Of a stretch of 34,523 bases of DNA, positions 25,935-33,964 are shown in pieces. The stretch comes from an uncultured Bacillota bacterium (GTDB lineage: Bacteria > Bacillota > Clostridia > Oscillospirales > Oscillospiraceae), in the NCBI GenBank assembly GCA_947650875.1, contig CANSXE010000014.1, positions 1 through 34,523 on the forward strand, given 5' to 3'. Within the stretch, counting starts at the first letter, position 1. The number at the start of each line of letters is the position of its first letter. A program made the position numbers and the translations under genes. The notes under the pieces were generated by a model that was not told the DNA's origin, searched no databases, and saw only the letters and a program-made list of their open reading frames with translations.

Positions 25935-26825
25935 ATGAAGAAGATTCTTGCTTTTGCCATGGCCGCGGCCATGACCCTATCCCTTGCCGCCTGCGGCGGC
26001 AACGGCGGTTCTGCCAGCTCCAACAAGGGCGGCACCTCCGCCAGCAACCCCGGTTCTGTCTCCGGCAGCCAGGTCGGCACAGGCTCTGCCAGCAACAGCG
26101 CCAGTTCCGTGCAGCCCTCCGGCAGCTTCACCACCGTGGAGTCCGGCAAGCTGCATATGTCCACCAACGCCGAATTCCCGCCCTATGAGATGCTGGACGA
26201 CGCCGGCAATCCCATCGGCATCGACGTAGAGGTGGCCCAGGCCATTGCCAACAAGCTGGGCCTGGAGCTGGTGGTGGACGACATGGGCTTCGACGCCGCC
26301 CTGCTGGCCGTGCAGAACGGCCAGAGCGATATCGCTATGGCCGGCATCACCGTCAGCGAGGACCGTCTGGCCAAGATGGACTTCACCGACTCCTACGCCA
26401 CCGGCGTGCAGGTGGTTATCGTCAAAGAGGGCTCCGACGTCACCATGGACAACCTGGGCGACCACATGATCGGCACCCAGATGGGCACCACCGGCTACAT
26501 CTACGCCTCCGATACCCCCGAAAACGGCGGCTACGGCGAGGACCACGTGATCGGCTATGAGACCGGCGCTGTGGCCGTTCAGGCCCTGGTCAGCGGCCAG
26601 GTGGACGCCGTTATCATCGACAACCTGCCCGCCCAGAGCTACGTGGAGGCCAACGCCGCCGCCGGGCTCACCATTCTGGAGGGCACCTGGGTAGAGGAGG
26701 ACTACGCCATCGCCCTGCAAAAGGGTAACACCGAGCTGATGGCCGCCGTCAACGGCGCGCTGAACGAGCTCAAGGCCGACGGCACCTTCCAGGGCATCGT
26801 GGACAAGTACATCACTGCTGACTAA
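25935..26825 (+). CDS. Polar amino-acid ABC transporter substrate-binding lipoprotein
   Basis: The 296-residue precursor starts with a lipoprotein signal peptide (lipobox LAAC, Cys20) and a Ser/Gly/Asn-rich linker to about residue 60. The SBP_bac_3 domain then begins with STNAEFPPYEM and the classic GIDVEVAQAIANKLG, followed by QNGQSDIAMAGITVSEDR. These binding proteins deliver glutamate, glutamine, histidine, arginine, cystine or related polar amino acids to the permease encoded next. AAAAGGAG precedes the ATG. A hairpin 20 bases after the gene separates it from the permease gene and may set higher expression. Exact ligand unknown. Confidence 0.93.
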   Translation: MKKILAFAMAAAMTLSLAACGGNGGSASSNKGGTSASNPGSVSGSQVGTGSASNSASSVQPSGSFTTVESGKLHMSTNAEFPPYEMLDDAGNPIGIDVEVAQAIANKLGLELVVDDMGFDAALLAVQNGQSDIAMAGITVSEDRLAKMDFTDSYATGVQVVIVKEGSDVTMDNLGDHMIGTQMGTTGYIYASDTPENGGYGEDHVIGYETGAVAVQALVSGQVDAVIIDNLPAQSYVEANAAAGLTILEGTWVEEDYAIALQKGNTELMAAVNGALNELKADGTFQGIVDKYITAD

Positions 26826-26844
26826 GAGAAAATAAAACGGGGGG

Positions 26845-26861
26845 CGGCCCACACCGGGCCG
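26845..26861 (+). terminator. Short intercistronic hairpin (attenuator-like)
   Basis: CGGCCC (26845-26850) pairs with GGGCCG (26856-26861) around ACACC, followed by the pyrimidine run TCTCTCTTA. It is short but GC-rich, and would allow partial termination or RNA processing between binding-protein and permease genes. Confidence 0.45.
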
Positions 26862-26892
26862 TCTCTCTTACTGTAAGAAGGGGGACGTGTCC

Positions 26893-27666
26893 ATGGACTG
26901 GGCGCAGTATTATGCTCAGCTGAGCGAGATGGCCAGAGCCGGACAGGAGCTTGGATTCTTCGAAAACTTCTTCCGTCTGTTCTACCAGGCTTTTATTGAG
27001 GGCAACCGTTGGCAGCTTTACCTCCGGGGGCTGGCTGTTACGTTACAGCTCACCGTCATTGCCCTGTGTATCGGCATTGTGCTGGGCGTGCTGGTGGCGG
27101 TGGTCCGCACCGCCCACGACCAGCAGCGGCTGGGACGGAGAAGCATTTTTCTAAGCTTCTGCAATATCCTGTGCCAGATCTATACCACCGTGATCCGGGG
27201 CACGCCCATGATGGTGCAGCTGCTCATCTGGGGCTTTGTCATTTTCAGTTCCAGCCGGAACAAGACCATGGTGGGTGCGCTGGGCATCGGCATCAACTCC
27301 GGGGCCTATGTGGCGGAGATTGTCCGGGCCGGTCTGATGAGCGTGGACGGCGGCCAGGCGGAGGCGGGCCGCTCCCTGGGCCTGAACTACTTCGACACCA
27401 TGCGGTATATCGTGATCCCCCAGGCCTTTAAAAATATCCTGCCCGCCCTGGGCAACGAGTTCATCGTCCTGTTCAAAGACACCTCTCTGGTCTCGGCCAT
27501 CGGCGGCGCTGAGCTGATTTACTACGCCAAGGCCGTGGGCTCAAAGACCTTCGAGGTCATGTTCCCCTACCTGGGCGTTGCCGTGATATACCTGACGGCT
27601 GTTTTGATACTTACCTGGCTCCAGGGCAAGCTGGAAAGGAGGCTGCGTCAAAGTGATCGACGTTAA
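26893..27666 (+). CDS. Polar amino-acid ABC transporter permease
   Basis: This 257-residue permease belongs to the His/Glu/Gln/Arg/opine (HisM/GlnP) family. The signature [20 protein letters not shown] opens the core, and the cytoplasmic ATPase-contact loop is visible in [25 protein letters not shown], just before the last membrane segments. An amphipathic N-terminal helix precedes the core. ATG 26893 is preferred over an in-frame GTG two codons upstream, which would be too close to the AAGGGGG site. Its end overlaps the ATPase gene start by 14 bases, implying coupled translation. Confidence 0.92.
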   Translation: MDWAQYYAQLSEMARAGQELGFFENFFRLFYQAFIEGNRWQLYLRGLAVTLQLTVIALCIGIVLGVLVAVVRTAHDQQRLGRRSIFLSFCNILCQIYTTVIRGTPMMVQLLIWGFVIFSSSRNKTMVGALGIGINSGAYVAEIVRAGLMSVDGGQAEAGRSLGLNYFDTMRYIVIPQAFKNILPALGNEFIVLFKDTSLVSAIGGAELIYYAKAVGSKTFEVMFPYLGVAVIYLTAVLILTWLQGKLERRLRQSDRR

Positions 27667-28375
27667 AAACCTGTCCAAGTCCTTCGGGGACCACCTGGTG
27701 CTGGACAACATCTCCGAGCACATCAGCCCAGGGGAGAAGGTGGTGGTGATTGGCCCCTCCGGGTCGGGCAAGTCCACCTTCCTGCGCTGTCTCAACCTGC
27801 TGGAGACCCCCACCGCCGGCACCATCACCTTTGAAAACACGGTCATCACCGACCCCAAGGTGAAGATCGACAAGGTCCGCCAGCAGATGGGTATGGTGTT
27901 CCAGCACTTCAACCTCTTTCCCAACATGACCATCCGGAAGAACATCACCCTGGCCCCGGTGCGCACCGGCCTGATGAAACAGGACGAAGCCGACGAGGTG
28001 GCTACCGCCCTCCTCAAGCGGGTGGACCTGCTTGACAAGGCGGAGGCCTACCCCAACCAGCTGTCCGGCGGCCAGAAGCAGCGCATTGCCATTGTCCGGG
28101 CTCTGGCCATGAAGCCCAAGGTGATGCTCTTTGACGAGCCCACCTCCGCTCTGGACCCGGAGATGGTGGGCGAGGTGCTGGACGTGATGAAGGAGCTGGC
28201 CCGGGACGGCATGACCATGGTGGTGGTCACCCACGAGATGGGCTTCGCCCGGGAGGTGGGCAGCCGGGTCCTGTTCATGGACGGCGGCCATATCCTGGAG
28301 CAGAATGAGCCCCACGCCTTCTTCGACCACCCACAGAACCCCCGGACCCAGCTGTTTTTGTCCAAGGTGCTATAA
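27653..28375 (+). CDS. Polar amino-acid ABC transporter ATP-binding protein
   Basis: The 240-residue ATPase is of the GlnQ/HisP type. Walker A is [10 protein letters not shown]-loop [11 protein letters not shown], signature LSGGQKQR, Walker [15 protein letters not shown] and the switch histidine is in [12 protein letters not shown]. It powers the permease encoded just upstream. Translation starts at GTG 27653 inside the permease gene, with GGAGG about 11 bases upstream. It is the last gene of a three-gene operon closed by a strong terminator. With one permease gene the channel is probably a homodimer. Confidence 0.95.
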   Translation: MIDVKNLSKSFGDHLVLDNISEHISPGEKVVVIGPSGSGKSTFLRCLNLLETPTAGTITFENTVITDPKVKIDKVRQQMGMVFQHFNLFPNMTIRKNITLAPVRTGLMKQDEADEVATALLKRVDLLDKAEAYPNQLSGGQKQRIAIVRALAMKPKVMLFDEPTSALDPEMVGEVLDVMKELARDGMTMVVVTHEMGFAREVGSRVLFMDGGHILEQNEPHAFFDHPQNPRTQLFLSKVL

Positions 28376-28380
28376 TTTCA

Positions 28381-28407
28381 GGGCCGTCCACCGGACGGCC
28401 CTTTTTT
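28381..28407 (+). terminator. Rho-independent terminator of the amino-acid ABC operon
   Basis: GGGCCGTCC (28381-28389) pairs perfectly with GGACGGCCC (28393-28401) around ACC, followed by six T (28402-28407). A textbook terminator. Confidence 0.93.
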
Positions 28408-28472
28408 CATCTTCTTGGGGTAGAAATTACAAGAAGCTTGGTGTATAATCAGGGAAAAAGGAGGATTCGGAA

Positions 28473-29642
28473 ATGAGAAAAATACCTCACTTGATTTTGC
28501 TGACCGCTCTGACAGCAGCACTGCTCTGCAGCTGCGGGCAAGGTTCCGCCAATGCCGGCAGCGGTGTTCCCTCTGTCTCCGGCTCGGCTCCCACCTCTGA
28601 GCCGGACCCTGTCCCGCCCCCGCCGCCCTACACCCTGGACCGCTCGGGCATCCCGGAGGAGGTCAATATCGAGGTTGCTACCCTGACGTCGGAGACGCCG
28701 GTGACCTATGACCAGGTGCTGGACGAGGCGGAGCGCCAGGGGGACCTGGGCGGGCAGATCGACCTGACCGCCTACCGGCTCACTGTTCCCCAAATCAAGG
28801 ACGTGACCGCCCGGTGTAAGGACAGATCGGTGATGTGGCAGCTGGAGGTGGACGGCGTGGCTGTCACGCCCGATGTGATGACGCTGGACCTGTCCGGCCA
28901 CGACCTGGCCGGGCTGGAGGTGGACCTGTATGAGATATTTGAGGTCCTCCCCGGCCTGACCCGGGTGGACCTGTGTAAAACCGGCTTTACCAATGCGGAG
29001 TATGCCGCGCTTCAGGACACGTTCCCCGACATCCGCATGATTTGGGAGATCGTGTGGCACCACTGGACCTTCCGCACCGATGTGGTGGCCTTCTCCACCA
29101 TGAAGACCTGCGCGCAGACCTTCTTCCTCTACGACGAGGATGCCCAGTATCTGCGCTACTGCACCGACCTGGTGGCCCTGGACCTGGGACACAACCGGGT
29201 CCACGACTGGTCCTTCCTCCAGTACATGCCTAATCTGAAGATTCTCATTGCGGTGGATAACCAGGTGGAGGACCTGTCCTGGATTCAGTACACCCCCAAG
29301 CTGGAGTATCTGGAGTTCTTTGTGGGCTATGTCACCGATTTGAGCTTTTTGCAGTATACCCCCAACCTCAAGGACCTGAATATCAGCTACAACCGGGTCA
29401 GCGACGCCACTTACCTCTATGACCTGCCCAATCTGGAGCGGCTGTGGATGGAGCACACCAGAATCCCCTACAGCGAGTACCAGAAGCTGGTGGAGACCTA
29501 CCCCGATGCCAAGATCGTCCGCAACGGCGAGGGCTCCATCGACCAGGGCTGGCGGACCCATGAGCGGTATTACGCCATGCGGGATATGTTCAAAAACAAC
29601 TATGTTCATGAGCTGTTTATGGATCAAGAAGAAGCCGGATAG
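28473..29642 (+). CDS. Leucine-rich-repeat lipoprotein
   Basis: The 389-residue protein starts with a signal peptide ending in LCSC (Cys21 as probable lipidation site) and a Ser/Pro-rich linker including six consecutive prolines. The middle region (about 60-220) is not recognised. The second half has four to five leucine-rich repeats of about 22 residues, such as NLKDLNISYNRVSDATYLYD and LVALDLGHNRVHDWSFLQYM, typical of bacterial surface LRR proteins. It would be anchored outside the membrane; LRRs bind proteins or glycans. AGGAGG precedes the ATG. A TATAAT (28444-28449) lies 24 bases before the start codon without a good -35. No terminator is seen after it, so the small ORF and symporter downstream may be co-transcribed. 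Confidence 0.85.
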   Translation: MRKIPHLILLTALTAALLCSCGQGSANAGSGVPSVSGSAPTSEPDPVPPPPPYTLDRSGIPEEVNIEVATLTSETPVTYDQVLDEAERQGDLGGQIDLTAYRLTVPQIKDVTARCKDRSVMWQLEVDGVAVTPDVMTLDLSGHDLAGLEVDLYEIFEVLPGLTRVDLCKTGFTNAEYAALQDTFPDIRMIWEIVWHHWTFRTDVVAFSTMKTCAQTFFLYDEDAQYLRYCTDLVALDLGHNRVHDWSFLQYMPNLKILIAVDNQVEDLSWIQYTPKLEYLEFFVGYVTDLSFLQYTPNLKDLNISYNRVSDATYLYDLPNLERLWMEHTRIPYSEYQKLVETYPDAKIVRNGEGSIDQGWRTHERYYAMRDMFKNNYVHELFMDQEEAG

Positions 29643-29683
29643 CGTCGTTTTGTTCCTTAAAACCTATTGTTAGGAGCATGACT

Positions 29684-29776
29684 ATGTTCGAGGACATCCG
29701 GGGTATAGAGGAATATGTCAGCCCGGAAGTCAGAGCATACATGGAGGAAGAGATCGACCGGAAAATAGTGGAGTAA
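29684..29776 (+). CDS. Candidate 30-residue acidic small protein
   Basis: A short frame, beginning MFEDIRGIEEYVSPEV and ending EIDRKIVE, has a TAGGAG site seven bases before ATG 29684; an alternative ATG at 29678 is too close to it. The peptide is predicted helical and acidic, with no membrane segment. I do not recognise it. It lies between the LRR lipoprotein and the symporter hairpin and may be a small protein or a leader peptide whose translation affects that hairpin. Real translation is not proven by sequence alone. Confidence 0.45.
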   Translation: MFEDIRGIEEYVSPEVRAYMEEEIDRKIVE

Positions 29777-29794
29777 TCATGTCCCGCAAAGCTG

Positions 29795-29824
29795 CCGCAT
29801 ATCACTCACTGAGGTGATATGCGG
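29795..29824 (+). promoter_or_regulatory. Hairpin that masks the symporter ribosome-binding site
   Basis: CCGCATATCAC (29795-29805) pairs perfectly over 11 bp with GTGATATGCGG (29814-29824). The symporter Shine-Dalgarno GAGGTG (29811-29816) lies in the loop and right arm, and the GTG start codon begins at the last paired base. Six T occur shortly after the stem, so it could also act as an attenuator. Structure is seen in sequence; control function is inference. Confidence 0.6.
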
Positions 29825-31308
29825 TGGATTTTTTATCTCGGGTGGCAGACACCCTGTGGAACCCCTGGCTGCTGGGGCTGTTTCTGGTGACGGGGCTGAT
29901 ATACTCCGTTGGTTCCGGATGGTTTCAAATTTTCGGGTTTCGCATCTGGTGGCGGGCCACGGCGGGGTCGCTGTTCCGCAGGCGGGAGAAGGGGGGCGGC
30001 GGGCTGTCCCCCCTCCAGGCCCTGGCCACCGCCCTGGCATCTACTATGGGTACCGGCTCCATTGCCGGGGTGGCCGCCGCCCTCACGCTGGGGGGTCCGG
30101 GGGCGGTATTCTGGATGTGGGTGTCCGCCCTGCTGGGGATGATGACCTCCTGCGGGGAGAAGCTGCTGGCTGTGAAGTACCAGCGCGCCGGTCCCGACGG
30201 CAGGCTGCAAGGCGGGCCCATGTACTACATCCGGGACGGACTGGGCTCTGCGGCCCTGGCCGCCTGCTTCTGCCTGGCCTGCATCCCCGCCACTCTGGCG
30301 GGGGGAAACCTGGTCCAGTCCTCCTCCATCGCCGCCAGTCTGGAAGCGGCCTGGGGCCTTCCCAGGCTCTCTGTAGGCCTTGTCACCGCCCTGCTGGCGG
30401 GATTGGTCATGCTGGGCGGCCTGGGGCGGATCGCGGCGGTGTCCTCCACCCTGGTGCCCGCCATGGCCCTGCTCTATCTGGGCAGCGGGACGGCGGTGGT
30501 ACTGGCCAACTGGGAAAAAGTCCCCCGGGCCTTGGGGCTCATCCTCTCCTGCGCCCTCTCTCCTGCCGCCGCTGCGGGGGGCGGCGCGGGGTGGACGGTA
30601 TCCGCCGCCCTGCGCTATGGGGTGGCCCGGGGGGTGTTCACCAACGAAGCCGGTCTGGGCACCTCCGCCATGGCCCACGGGGCCGCCCGGACAGACCACC
30701 CCGCCCGCCAGGGGATGTGGGGCATCTTTGAGGTGTTCCTGTCCACTGTGGCGGTGTGTACCGTCACCGCCCTGGCCATCCTGGTCAGCGGGGTGTGGGA
30801 CCTCTCCAGCCCCGGCGCTCTCACCGGAGCCCCCCTCACCGCCGCTGCCTTCGGGTCTGTTCTGGGTCGCTTTGGGGAAGGGGCGGCGGCTGCGTCTCTG
30901 CTGCTGTTCGCCTTCTCGTCCATTCTGGGGTGGAGCTACTATGGGGAGCAGTGCATCACTTTCCTTTTTTCGGGACAAAGAGAGGGGAAAAGGTTTCCTG
31001 TTTTTTCCGGAAAATGTCTTGTATTCCTGTACCGGGTTGTGTTTTTAGGGTGTGCGGTCCTGGGAGCGGTATGGAGCCCCGGGATTATCTGGCAGCTGGT
31101 GGATTTGTGCAACGCTCTGATGGCCCTGCCCAACCTCCTGGCCCTGCTGTTCCTTGCGCCCCAGGCATTTTCTGCACTCCGGCAGTGGCAGAAAAGTGGC
31201 GCTGAAAAAATAATTGGAAAAAACCTATTGACAGCCAGACGAAATGTGCCTATCATAAGGGAGGAAACAGCGCTTAAACACATAAATAAAAGGAGCGACA
31301 CATTATGA
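29824..31308 (+). CDS. AGCS family sodium/amino-acid (alanine/glycine) symporter
   Basis: The 494-residue protein has about ten to eleven membrane segments and AGCS family signatures: ALASTMGTGSIAGVAAALTLGGPGAVFWMW, split here as the sodium/substrate region, GGPMYYIRDGLG, and FTNEAGLGTSAMAHGAA. Members import alanine or glycine with sodium. The start is GTG 29824 with GAGGTG upstream inside a hairpin. The last 35 or so residues are polar and run through the acpP promoter, overlapping the acpP start codon by four bases. This tail looks non-conserved, and an ancestral stop may have been lost. Substrate within the family is not determined. Confidence 0.9.
   Translation: MDFLSRVADTLWNPWLLGLFLVTGLIYSVGSGWFQIFGFRIWWRATAGSLFRRREKGGGGLSPLQALATALASTMGTGSIAGVAAALTLGGPGAVFWMWVSALLGMMTSCGEKLLAVKYQRAGPDGRLQGGPMYYIRDGLGSAALAACFCLACIPATLAGGNLVQSSSIAASLEAAWGLPRLSVGLVTALLAGLVMLGGLGRIAAVSSTLVPAMALLYLGSGTAVVLANWEKVPRALGLILSCALSPAAAAGGGAGWTVSAALRYGVARGVFTNEAGLGTSAMAHGAARTDHPARQGMWGIFEVFLSTVAVCTVTALAILVSGVWDLSSPGALTGAPLTAAAFGSVLGRFGEGAAAASLLLFAFSSILGWSYYGEQCITFLFSGQREGKRFPVFSGKCLVFLYRVVFLGCAVLGAVWSPGIIWQLVDLCNALMALPNLLALLFLAPQAFSALRQWQKSGAEKIIGKNLLTARRNVPIIREETALKHINKRSDTL
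31228..31256 (+). promoter_or_regulatory. SigA promoter of acpP inside the symporter coding sequence
   Basis: Perfect TTGACA (31228-31233), 17-base spacer and TATCAT (31251-31256). Transcription would start near 31262, giving a leader of about 43 bases before acpP. The promoter is wholly within the last codons of the symporter gene. Confidence 0.8.
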
Positions 31309-31538
31309 TCTTTGAAAAGCTGGCTGCCTTGATTGCCGAGCAATTCAATGTTGATGCCGACAGTATCACGATGGATACCTCTTTTACCGACGACTTGAAT
31401 GCCGACTCTGTGGATATCGTGGATTTGTCCATGGCCCTGGAGGAGGAGTTCGGTATTGAGGAGCTGGGCGAGGAGGAAGCTTCCTCCATTTCTACGGTAG
31501 GCGACCTGGTTCGTTTCTTAAAGAATAAAATCGACTAA
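31305..31538 (+). CDS. acpP: Acyl carrier protein
   Basis: The 77-residue acidic protein carries growing fatty acyl chains in type II fatty acid synthesis. Ser35 in LNADSVDIVDL is the 4'-phosphopantetheine attachment site (canonical Asp-Ser motif). Length and helix pattern are normal for the family. AAAAGGAG precedes the ATG. It has its own promoter. rnc follows after 84 bases, an arrangement common in Firmicutes, although plsX and fabD are not adjacent here. Confidence 0.96.
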   Translation: MIFEKLAALIAEQFNVDADSITMDTSFTDDLNADSVDIVDLSMALEEEFGIEELGEEEASSISTVGDLVRFLKNKID

Positions 31539-31544
31539 AACGAC

Positions 31545-31569
31545 GGAACTCCGCCTCCAGCGGAGTTCC
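31545..31569 (+). promoter_or_regulatory. Stem-loop between acpP and rnc
   Basis: GGAACTCCGC (31545-31554) pairs perfectly with GCGGAGTTCC (31560-31569) around CTCCA. No T-run follows, so it is not a standard terminator. It may be an RNA-processing or stability element in the acpP-rnc transcript. Confidence 0.55.
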
Positions 31570-31622
31570 ACTACTGTCAGAACCCGTCCGGCTGCCGTCT
31601 GGAGGGCTCCAAGGAGTTTGTC

Positions 31623-32300
31623 ATGAATACGTTGGAAGAAAAGCTTGGTTACACCTTTCAAGACCCCTCTCTGCTGGAAAATGCGCTGACTCACAGCTCC
31701 CGGGCCAACGAGAGCCGGGGAAAGCTGCTGAGCAACGAACGGCTGGAGTTTTTGGGCGACTCTATCCTGGGCATGGTGGTGGCGGACCACTTGTATCGCA
31801 ACCATCCTGACCTGCCTGAGGGAGATCTGACCCGCACCCGGGCCGCCCTGGTATGTGAGGAGAGCCTGGTAGAGGTGGCCCGTGAGCTGGGCCTGGGGGA
31901 GTATCTCCGGCTGGGCAAGGGGGAGAGCTCCGGCGGCGGCCGGGAGCGGCCCTCCATTCAGGCTGACGCGGTAGAGGCCGTTCTGGCCGCTATTTACCTG
32001 GATGGCGGCATCGGTTCAGCCCGGAAGTTTATCCAGAAATATGTTCTCAGCCGGGAAATTGCCGGACTTACCAAACCCCTGGACCACAAGACCGCCCTTC
32101 AGGAGCTGGTCCAGCGGGAGAGCGGACAGGTGCTCCGGTACCGCCTGGTGGGCGAGGAGGGCCCCGACCACAACAAGCGCTTCTTTGTAGAGGTGGACCT
32201 GAACGGCAGGTCTGTGGGTTCCGGCTCGGGCCGCAGCAAGAAGGAGGCCGAGCAGATGGCCGCCGCCGCTGCTATTCAGGCTCTGAACGCATCCCAATAA
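31623..32300 (+). CDS. rnc: Ribonuclease III
   Basis: The 225-residue enzyme cleaves double-stranded RNA in rRNA maturation and mRNA turnover. The catalytic signature NERLEFLGDSIL and the second metal-binding segment ADAVEAVLAAIYLDGG are intact. A C-terminal double-stranded RNA-binding domain starts near DHKTALQELVQRESG and ends with GSGRSKKEAEQMAAAAAIQAL. AAGGAG precedes the ATG. It is followed directly by a strong terminator; the smc and ftsY genes that often follow rnc in Firmicutes are absent here. Confidence 0.97.
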   Translation: MNTLEEKLGYTFQDPSLLENALTHSSRANESRGKLLSNERLEFLGDSILGMVVADHLYRNHPDLPEGDLTRTRAALVCEESLVEVARELGLGEYLRLGKGESSGGGRERPSIQADAVEAVLAAIYLDGGIGSARKFIQKYVLSREIAGLTKPLDHKTALQELVQRESGQVLRYRLVGEEGPDHNKRFFVEVDLNGRSVGSGSGRSKKEAEQMAAAAAIQALNASQ

Positions 32301-32303
32301 ACG

Positions 32304-32340
32304 AAAAAAGGGTCTCCCAGAGATGGGAGACCCTTTTTTT
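32304..32340. terminator. Strong bidirectional terminator after rnc
   Basis: AAAAAAGGGTCTCCCA (32304-32319) pairs with 32324-32339 around GAGA, ending in seven T. The A-run on the left gives a T-run for the convergent minus-strand gene. Confidence 0.93.
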
Positions 32341-32348
32341 GCGATATT

Positions 32349-33470
32349 TTAAGAAGTACAATTTCTAGATGCTACGTCGTCCCGTATCATTTGATAGAGG
32401 GCGGCTGCCAGAGGGACGGCCAGCAGCATCCCGCCGATGCCCAGTACACCGCCGCCGATGGTAACAGCGGCCAGCACCCAGATGCCGGGCAGACCGATGG
32501 AAGAGCCCACCACCCTGGGGTAGATCAGGTTGCCCTCCAGCTGCTGGAGGACAGAGATGAACACTAGGAACAGCAGGGCCTTGATGGGGGAGACGGTGAA
32601 GATCATAAACGCGCCCACCCCCGCGCCGATGTAGGCGCCGGCCACCGGAATCAGGGCGGTAAAGCCGATGAGGGTACCCACCATAGAGGCGTAGGGGAAC
32701 TGGAACACCAGCATTCCGCCCATACACAGCAGGCCCAGGATGACCGCCTCAGTACACTGCCCCACCACAAAGCGGCGGAAACAGTTGTGCAAAATCTCTA
32801 AAAAGTAGAGCAGGTGGCTGTACCAGCTGGGGTTGAGGTAGGTTTTCAGCACCAGAGCGCACTGTCGCGACAGCTTTTCCTTGTCCATCAGCAGGTAGAT
32901 GGAGAAAATGATGCTGACAATGGCGGTAAAGGCGGTGGATATGGTGGCGGAGACGAGAGACATCAGCGAGCCCATCACGCCCCCCAGGCCGGCCAGCAGG
33001 AAGTTTACCACCTTGACCGCCAGCTCCTGCCAGTTGACGGTGCCGTCCGCCGCAAAGAGACCGGACAGGGCGGCCAGCTGGTCCTGGTTCTCGTTGATGG
33101 TAACGCTTAATTTTTGAAGCAGAGGCACCAGCTCCTGGAGGAGCAGGGTGACGCTCTGGATGAGCTCGGGGAGTATCATTCGAATGATGAGGGCGACCAG
33201 GAGCACCAAGCTGGCATAGGACAGCAGAAGACAGACCGGCCGGCGGCTCTTTGCCACCCCGCGGCTTTTGGATTGGGGGAAATACCACCGCTCATACATG
33301 CTCATCAGGATGTTGACGGCATAGGCAATCACCGCCCCCACCGCCAGCGGAAAGCCGGCGGCAGCGGCCGTCTGGAGCAGAGCGGACAGGCCCTCCCAGT
33401 AGTGAACGACCAGATAGAGCCCCAAAAAAACCGCGCCGAAACGCAGCGGGGCCTTCCATTCCTGCTTCAT
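32349..33470 (-). CDS. AI-2E family transporter (PerM/YdbI-like membrane protein)
   Basis: The 373-residue membrane protein has the AI-2E_transport (PF01594) pattern: about eight membrane segments, a central amphipathic region following an extracytoplasmic helix pair, and the C-terminal signature FQFPYASMVGTLIGFTALIPVAGAYIGAG and QQLEGNLIYPRVVGSSIGLP. Members have been linked to autoinducer-2 export or to sodium/proton or osmotic transport; function here is open. The ATG overlaps the rimM stop codon by one base (TAATG), and GGAGGG lies at the end of rimM, so translation is coupled. Confidence 0.9.
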   Translation of the reverse strand: MKQEWKAPLRFGAVFLGLYLVVHYWEGLSALLQTAAAAGFPLAVGAVIAYAVNILMSMYERWYFPQSKSRGVAKSRRPVCLLLSYASLVLLVALIIRMILPELIQSVTLLLQELVPLLQKLSVTINENQDQLAALSGLFAADGTVNWQELAVKVVNFLLAGLGGVMGSLMSLVSATISTAFTAIVSIIFSIYLLMDKEKLSRQCALVLKTYLNPSWYSHLLYFLEILHNCFRRFVVGQCTEAVILGLLCMGGMLVFQFPYASMVGTLIGFTALIPVAGAYIGAGVGAFMIFTVSPIKALLFLVFISVLQQLEGNLIYPRVVGSSIGLPGIWVLAAVTIGGGVLGIGGMLLAVPLAAALYQMIRDDVASRNCTS

Positions 33471-33964
33471 TACAGGCCCTCCATCATGTTGACCCGGATA
33501 AAGCCGCCCTCCACGCTGGTCTCCGCAATGAACTGGGGGACGGCAGGGATCATCAGCTCCCGGGCCCCGCCCTTTACCACATAGACGTTGTTGGCGGGCA
33601 GGGTGAGCACGTCAGCGATTTTGCCCAGCACCTCGCCGGTGGCGGCGTCCCGCACCTCCAGGCCGTAGATATCGGCCAGGAAGAAGGCCCCCTCAGGCAG
33701 GTCCACGTCCGAGCGGTCGATATACAAAATGGCGTTGCGCAGGGACAGGGCGCTGGGCACATCGGTGGGGCCGTCAAATTTGATGATGACCATGTTCTTG
33801 TGGACCCGGGCCCGCTGTACCGTCATGGGGAAGTGGGCCTCGTCCACATACAGGGTTTTGAACTGGCAAAGAAACTCCGGCGAGTCGGCCCAGGGCTGAA
33901 CCTTCACCTCGCCCATCAGGCCGTGGACGTTGGTGACCTTGCCCACCTCTAAATATTGTTTCAT
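33470..33964 (-). CDS. rimM: 16S rRNA processing / 30S maturation protein RimM
   Basis: The 164-residue protein assists maturation of the 30S head and binds ribosomal protein S19. The N-terminal RimM barrel begins with LEVGKVTNVHGLMGEVKV, the standard signature, and the C-terminal PRC-barrel includes VYVVKGGARELMIPAV. GGAGG precedes the ATG, which overlaps the stop of the upstream gene (ATGA). In most Firmicutes rimM is followed by trmD; here an AI-2E family gene takes that place. Confidence 0.95.
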   Translation of the reverse strand: MKQYLEVGKVTNVHGLMGEVKVQPWADSPEFLCQFKTLYVDEAHFPMTVQRARVHKNMVIIKFDGPTDVPSALSLRNAILYIDRSDVDLPEGAFFLADIYGLEVRDAATGEVLGKIADVLTLPANNVYVVKGGARELMIPAVPQFIAETSVEGGFIRVNMMEGL

